Shown here: piece by piece, positions 59,756-64,000 of the stretch
How positions within the stretch are numbered: position 1 is the first letter of the stretch
Layout of the letters: each line of letters starts with the position of its first letter
NCBI GenBank assembly: GCA_039028695.1
Contig: JBCCHN010000007.1
Span: 1 to 64,000, forward strand
Length of the DNA stretch: 64,000 nt
Reading direction: 5' to 3'
From: JANQKX01 sp039028695
GTDB lineage: Bacteria > Pseudomonadota > Alphaproteobacteria > Kiloniellales > Kiloniellaceae
Translations under genes and position numbers: made by a program
Notes under the pieces: model-generated
Seen by the model: the letters and a program-made list of their open reading frames with translations, nothing else
What the model was told of the DNA's origin: nothing
Databases searched by the model: none

Positions 59756-60967
59756 TTAGCGGGCGTTGGCCAGGGCCAAAGGCCGACGGCGACGGCTTAA
59801 CCACTGCCGCGCCAGCTTTTTCACATTCTCTCGCCCATCCAACAAGCCTGGTACCACAGTCTCGGAGGGGCGCGCTTGCTGAGGCAGATGGCGCAGCGCC
59901 GTTGCCATGGCCAGGGGATTGCGCTCTCCATCATCAATAAGAACCCTTACCAGCCCAAGATCTTGCGCCCGTGTCGCCCGAATGTACTGCTCCATGCGCG
60001 GCGCTGTCCGGGGCACGATGATGGCGGGCTTATCGAACGACAAGAGCTCGCAAAATGTATTGTAACCGCCCATGGAGACCACGCCCACCGCCCGATCCAT
60101 CAAGGCTTCGATATGAGCATCGAAGGTGATCGCCTCCACATTTGGGAGGTTGTTGGTTCGGTCCTGGAACTCCCGCTGGGCCTCGCCGCTCATGAAGGGC
60201 CCCAAGACCAGCACCGCCGGCAAGGGTTGGTCGGGATCTTGTTCATAGGCTTGCAACACCCAATCAATGATTTCCGCCCCATCGCCGCCGCCGCCCACGG
60301 TGATAAGAAGGTAATCACCCTGGATCTTCTCCAGATGGACCGGATTCGACCCCTTGGGCAGATTCCGGTTCAGATAGCCCGTATAGGTCATTTTTTTGCG
60401 TACGCTGTCCGGCAGATTGATGCCATCCAGAGGGTCGCATATCTGTGGCAGGCCATAGACCCAAATATCGTCAAAGTATCGCTCGAGGGCCGGCACAGTG
60501 TGCTTGCGCTCCCACTCTGGCGCCAACAAGCCTGGCTCGTCCATCACATCGCGCAATCCAAGAACGCAGGGTGTGCCCCGCTCCCTGAGCATCTTTAGGG
60601 TTTCCTCGACCTCGCCCCGCAGGCCCAGAGGCTCCTTATCGACGATAAAAAGGTCGGGATCGAAAATCTTGGCGGTATGCTCAATGATCGAGGCCCGCAT
60701 GGCCAGGGTCTGTTCCACGTCAATATATAGTTTCAGAGAGGTGTAATCGCCGTTGCGCAGTTTAATAACGCCAGGCACCCGAATGAAATCCACCCGAGAC
60801 CGAAAGTCAAAAGACCCGATAATAGGCGAGCCGGAAAGTATTAGGACAGAAGTCCGCTCATTCGCCTCAACCAAACTATGCGCGATTTCTCGACAACGCC
60901 GTAAGTGTCCCAATCCAAAGCTGTCGTGGCTATAGATGAGGACCTTTTTGTCCTTTGAAGTTGTCAT
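59756..60967 (-). CDS. MurG-like GT-B glycosyltransferase
   Basis: A 403-residue transferase, first gene of the operon. 'VLIYSHDSFGLGHLRRCREIAHSL' at the N-terminus is the same Gly-rich loop as in the fifth gene (55410-56681), and 'VGVVSMGGYNTFCELLSFDKPAIIVPRTAPRMEQ' closes the GT28-type donor site. The two MurG-like genes are therefore related paralogues in one operon. Highly basic C-terminus ('SRRRRPLALANAR'). Divergent from the ABC gene; 267 bases lie between the starts. Confidence 0.87.
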   Translation of the reverse strand: MTTSKDKKVLIYSHDSFGLGHLRRCREIAHSLVEANERTSVLILSGSPIIGSFDFRSRVDFIRVPGVIKLRNGDYTSLKLYIDVEQTLAMRASIIEHTAKIFDPDLFIVDKEPLGLRGEVEETLKMLRERGTPCVLGLRDVMDEPGLLAPEWERKHTVPALERYFDDIWVYGLPQICDPLDGINLPDSVRKKMTYTGYLNRNLPKGSNPVHLEKIQGDYLLITVGGGGDGAEIIDWVLQAYEQDPDQPLPAVLVLGPFMSGEAQREFQDRTNNLPNVEAITFDAHIEALMDRAVGVVSMGGYNTFCELLSFDKPAIIVPRTAPRMEQYIRATRAQDLGLVRVLIDDGERNPLAMATALRHLPQQARPSETVVPGLLDGRENVKKLARQWLSRRRRPLALANAR

Positions 60968-61234
60968 TATACCCGTCCCAAGCCCCCTGAGCGCCGGAAC
61001 TATGCCACAAGCCTTGGGTCAACTTCTAGAGCCTTTGTAAAATCAATAGGATGGGTGCTCCACTTTTAGCGACTTAAGTGATGCTCGTCATTTACCGCTG
61101 CTTGGGGGTGAGCTAAGGTCAGCGCCGATCGCAGCTTTGAACAGTTCGGCACTAGGGGAATTGGAGCCTACCGCCGGCATCCCAAACCCAAGATCAGCAA
61201 TATTCAGGGGCCCGGCAGTATTTGGTTTACCGCG

Positions 61235-63952
61235 ATGGAACGTAATATTTTCAAATACATATGGCACCACAGCCGGGCGGATCAAATCGCGATCCTTATT
61301 CTGGTCTTGGTTTCCATGCCTTTTTACTTCATGTCCTTGGATATTCCCAAGTCCATCGTCAATAAGGGTATCCAAGGCCAAGGTTTCGTCGGAGTGGGCT
61401 CCACCCAGTCCTTCATGGCATTCGATTTGCCCTTTGGCGAGACCTTATTCGGCGAAAAAGTTACCCTCTTCAGCGGATTTGACCTGGAGCAGCAAGGCTT
61501 GCTGCTGGCCCTCAGCTTCACCTTTCTCGCCTTGGTTCTGATCAACGGCTTGTTCAAGTTTGTCATCAATACACAAAAGGGCCGCTTGGGCGAGCGCATG
61601 TTGCGCCGCCTGCGCTACGAGCTTTCCGATCGTATTTTGCGTTTTCCGGTCCTGCAAATTCGTCGGGTTAAGCAAGCCGAAATGGCCACCATGATCAAAG
61701 ACGAGGTTGAGCCCCTGGGCGGTTTTATCGGGGATGCCTTCGTCACGCCGGCCTTTTTGGGGGGGCAAGCCATCACGGCCCTGGTCTTTATCATCGTGCA
61801 ATCAGCCTGGCTGGGCCTGATCGCCGCAGCGATCGTTTTGGTGCAAGCAGTTCTGATCCCCCGATTGAGGCGACGCATCCTCATCCTGGGCCGCGAGCGC
61901 CAGCTAACCGCGCGACAGTTGGCAGGGCGGATCGGTGAGTTGGTAGACGGCGCGGTTGAGATCCAAGCGAACGACACCAGCAATTGGGAGCGCAGCGACA
62001 TCACGGCACGCTTGGGTCGCATTTTCAAAATTCGCTACGAGATCTACCAACGGAAATTTTTTGTCAAATTCCTCAATAATCTGTTGGCTCAATTCACGCC
62101 TTTCATCTTTTACGCCGGCGGCGGCCTCCTGGCCCTACAAGGTCAGCTGGACATCGGCGCTTTGGTGGCAGTGATCGCCGCTTACAAGGATCTGCCCGGG
62201 CCGGTGAAGGAACTGATCGACTGGGACCAGCGGCGCGCAGACGTGCAAATCAAGTACGACCAAGTCATCGAGCAATTCCAGCCGCCCGTTCTTATTGACC
62301 CTGACGCCCAGTCCATCGACAACGATCCCGGACCGCCGCTTACCGGCGAAATCGTCATGCAAGGTGTTGTTTTGGTCGACGAGAGCGACTTCAAGCTTTT
62401 GGAGTCGGTCAGCTTCACCTGCGAGGCCAATCAACATGTGGCCGTTGTGGGTCCGAGTGGCAGCGGCAAGGAACAGGTCGCCCTGCTTTTAGCCGGGCTG
62501 ATCGCACCGAGCAACGGATCGGTCAAGATTGATGGCCGCGAGGTTACGGAGATGCCCTCGGCGGTCACCGGTCGGCGTCTGGCCTATGTGGGTCAAGAAA
62601 CCTATCACTTTCCCTTATCGGTTCGGGAAAACCTGGTTTACGGCCTGAAGCACGTCCCCATCATCCTGCCCGACTATGAAGGCAAGGCCGCCCACGACCA
62701 TGCCCGCGAGATTGCAGAGGACAAAAGGGCTGGCAATCCGACCTTCGATGCGAATGCGGACTGGATCGACTACCAGTCCGCCGGTGTTGATGGTCCGGCG
62801 GACATGACCGAATTGCTCATCGAAGTGCTGAAACTTGTCGAGCTGGAAGAAGACACCTATCGATTTGGGCTAACTGGAACCGTCGATCCCGTGGAAAACC
62901 CAGATGTCAGCCAGGCCATCTTAACGGCCCGCGAGGCTTTGTTGGCCTTGCTTGAAGAAGGCGGCCACGACGATCTCGTCGTCCGCTTCTCGACCCAGGA
63001 CTATAACGGGAACGCGTCGCTGGCGGAGAACATTCTCTTCGGCACACCCACACAAGACAGTTTCGGGAACGAGGCCTTGGCTTCGAATCCACTCTTTTTA
63101 TCCGTCTTGGACGAGGCCGGGCTGACCCGCGATTTGGAAAAGATGGGCTTGTCGATCGCCAAAACAATGGTAGAGATTTTTGCCGATTTGCCGGCGGGCC
63201 ACCCCTTTTTCGACCAGTTTAGCTTCATCAGCGATGATGATCTGCCCGACTTCCGCAGCTTGGTGTCCAAAGGTGAAAGCGCTGGACTGGATGCTCTGAG
63301 CAAGGAGGACCTGCGCCGCCTTTTGGGGTTGCCTTTGGAATATGTGGAGGCGCGTCACCGCCTGGGCTTGATCGACCAAGGAATGGAGCAACGGCTTTTG
63401 GCCGCACGACGATCCTTCGCCGACCGCTTGGAGGCAGAAAACCCCGGCGCAGTAGAATTTTACCGCGGAGACACTTACAATGCCGCAGCATCGCTCCAAG
63501 ACAATATTCTCTTCGGCCGCGTCGCCTATGGCAAAGCTCAAGCCGAGGAGATTGTCGGTCAAGCCATTACCAAAGTCTTGGACGATTTAGGATTGCGGCA
63601 AACCGTTATGGAAATTGGCCTGAACTATTACGTCGGTGTCGGCGGCAAACGTCTAAACGCCGTCCAGCGACAAAAACTGGGCCTTGCCCGGGCGATATTG
63701 AAACAGCCCGATATTCTAATCGTGAACGAGGCCCTGTCGGTGATGGACGGCGCTACCCAGGATCGCCTGCTAGAGCGGGTTTTGGATCACCGGAGCCAAC
63801 AAGGCGTGATGTGGACCTTGCAGCGCCCATCCAAAGCCGAAGATTTTCAGCGCTTGGTCGTTTTGCGAGGCGGACGGGTAATGGAACAAGGAAGCTATGA
63901 GGAACTGGACCAGCCGGGGACAGTCTTTAGCGAATTAAAGGCGGCCGAATAG
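61235..63952 (+). CDS. expanded ABC-exporter-like protein with degenerate ATPase domain
   Basis: A 905-residue protein. Residues 1-320 form an exporter-type membrane domain (helices near 17-33, 88-112, 174-208, 285-318); residues ~370-905 hold a nucleotide-binding domain about 285 residues longer than normal. Walker A is 'GPSGSGKE' (406-413, Glu replacing Ser/Thr), Q-loop 'VGQE' at 452, then three 'ENxxxG'-type segments (465, 598, 757) where one is usual, a degenerate signature 'VGVGGKRLNAVQRQKLGLARA' (800-820, LSGGQ lost), Walker B 'ILIVNEA' (Asp to Asn) and 'WTLQRPS' at the switch His. ATPase activity is doubtful. The linked gene starts at 63983. Confidence 0.9.
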   Translation: MERNIFKYIWHHSRADQIAILILVLVSMPFYFMSLDIPKSIVNKGIQGQGFVGVGSTQSFMAFDLPFGETLFGEKVTLFSGFDLEQQGLLLALSFTFLALVLINGLFKFVINTQKGRLGERMLRRLRYELSDRILRFPVLQIRRVKQAEMATMIKDEVEPLGGFIGDAFVTPAFLGGQAITALVFIIVQSAWLGLIAAAIVLVQAVLIPRLRRRILILGRERQLTARQLAGRIGELVDGAVEIQANDTSNWERSDITARLGRIFKIRYEIYQRKFFVKFLNNLLAQFTPFIFYAGGGLLALQGQLDIGALVAVIAAYKDLPGPVKELIDWDQRRADVQIKYDQVIEQFQPPVLIDPDAQSIDNDPGPPLTGEIVMQGVVLVDESDFKLLESVSFTCEANQHVAVVGPSGSGKEQVALLLAGLIAPSNGSVKIDGREVTEMPSAVTGRRLAYVGQETYHFPLSVRENLVYGLKHVPIILPDYEGKAAHDHAREIAEDKRAGNPTFDANADWIDYQSAGVDGPADMTELLIEVLKLVELEEDTYRFGLTGTVDPVENPDVSQAILTAREALLALLEEGGHDDLVVRFSTQDYNGNASLAENILFGTPTQDSFGNEALASNPLFLSVLDEAGLTRDLEKMGLSIAKTMVEIFADLPAGHPFFDQFSFISDDDLPDFRSLVSKGESAGLDALSKEDLRRLLGLPLEYVEARHRLGLIDQGMEQRLLAARRSFADRLEAENPGAVEFYRGDTYNAAASLQDNILFGRVAYGKAQAEEIVGQAITKVLDDLGLRQTVMEIGLNYYVGVGGKRLNAVQRQKLGLARAILKQPDILIVNEALSVMDGATQDRLLERVLDHRSQQGVMWTLQRPSKAEDFQRLVVLRGGRVMEQGSYEELDQPGTVFSELKAAE

Positions 63953-63982
63953 GCCATAATTGGGATACCAGGGGAGCCTTTC

Positions 63983-64000
63983 ATGTCTATCGAACAAGAG
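63983..64000 (+). CDS. start of a gene cut by the window edge
   Basis: An ATG at 63983 with GGGGAG six bases upstream, 30 bases after the ABC-like stop, coding Met-Ser-Ile-Glu-Gln-Glu. Only six codons are visible. From memory of the same family in other alphaproteobacteria, the downstream partner is often a cyclic-nucleotide-binding-domain protein; this is inference and not supported by the six codons. Confidence 0.5.

Noticed and set aside
1..64000. Mobile elements, CRISPR arrays, tRNA or rRNA genes
   Set aside because: No transposase, integrase, direct-repeat/spacer array, cloverleaf or rRNA-like sequence was recognised in any gap.

Overview
The window looks like chromosome from a GC-rich alphaproteobacterium, most likely of Rhodospirillales type. 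The evidence is indirect: a 119-residue Cro/CI regulator of the style common in that class, a HlyU-like protein, a RibA with a dead RibB-like front half, and an expanded ABC half-transporter family that I associate with alphaproteobacteria. No rRNA, tRNA, CRISPR array, insertion sequence or phage gene was seen. Coding density is high, and most genes sit in short co-directional runs with gaps of 0-30 bases or 4-base overlaps.

Layout. 1-8395: transporters (BenE-type, two EamA/DMT), dihydroorotase, two glycosyltransferases (GT2, GT9), a YgfZ-type protein, an XRE regulator and a small lipoprotein. 8623-15126: a long plus-strand run headed by a Zymomonas-type pyruvate decarboxylase, followed by a membrane protein, a methyltransferase, a coiled-coil protein, a class II glutamine amidotransferase, an iodotyrosine-deiodinase-like flavoprotein and a PLP decarboxylase. 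15203-17890: a PspA-like / membrane protein / TetR operon whose promoter carries two copies of an inverted repeat. 18055-22770: glnS, hlyU-like, meaB and a di-haem c-type cytochrome. 22966-24093: a ferric-iron binding protein gene behind a near-perfect Fur-type palindrome.

24249-40634 is amino-acid and methylated-nitrogen metabolism: a HisA paralogue with an M28-like protein, a PuuB-like oxidase, an arginine-deiminase-type hydrolase, an SLC13 transporter with a two-domain universal stress protein, and a five-gene run (MttB-like methyltransferase, SRPBCC protein, cysteine-less Asp/Glu-racemase relative, dimethylglycine-dehydrogenase-like flavoprotein, 2-oxoglutarate oxygenase). The run is flanked by a 3-hydroxyisobutyrate-dehydrogenase-like gene, a LysR regulator and a class III aminotransferase. 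The plausible common theme is uptake and oxidative demethylation of a methylated amine or betaine, but the substrate cannot be read from the sequence.

40654-54579 mixes an L,D-transpeptidase-like protein, RibA, an orphan OmpR-type regulator, an MFS carrier, an MBL hydrolase, a methyltransferase, a membrane adenylate/guanylate cyclase, an unannotated-size 25-residue membrane peptide, and an oligopeptide ABC importer without a binding protein. 54643-64000 is a six-gene glycan operon (four glycosyltransferases, a histidine phosphatase, a polysaccharide-deacetylase-like protein), divergent from a 905-residue ABC-exporter-like protein. That protein's nucleotide-binding domain carries about 285 extra residues and has lost several ATPase residues; I consider it, with its linked gene, the best candidate for an undescribed system here.
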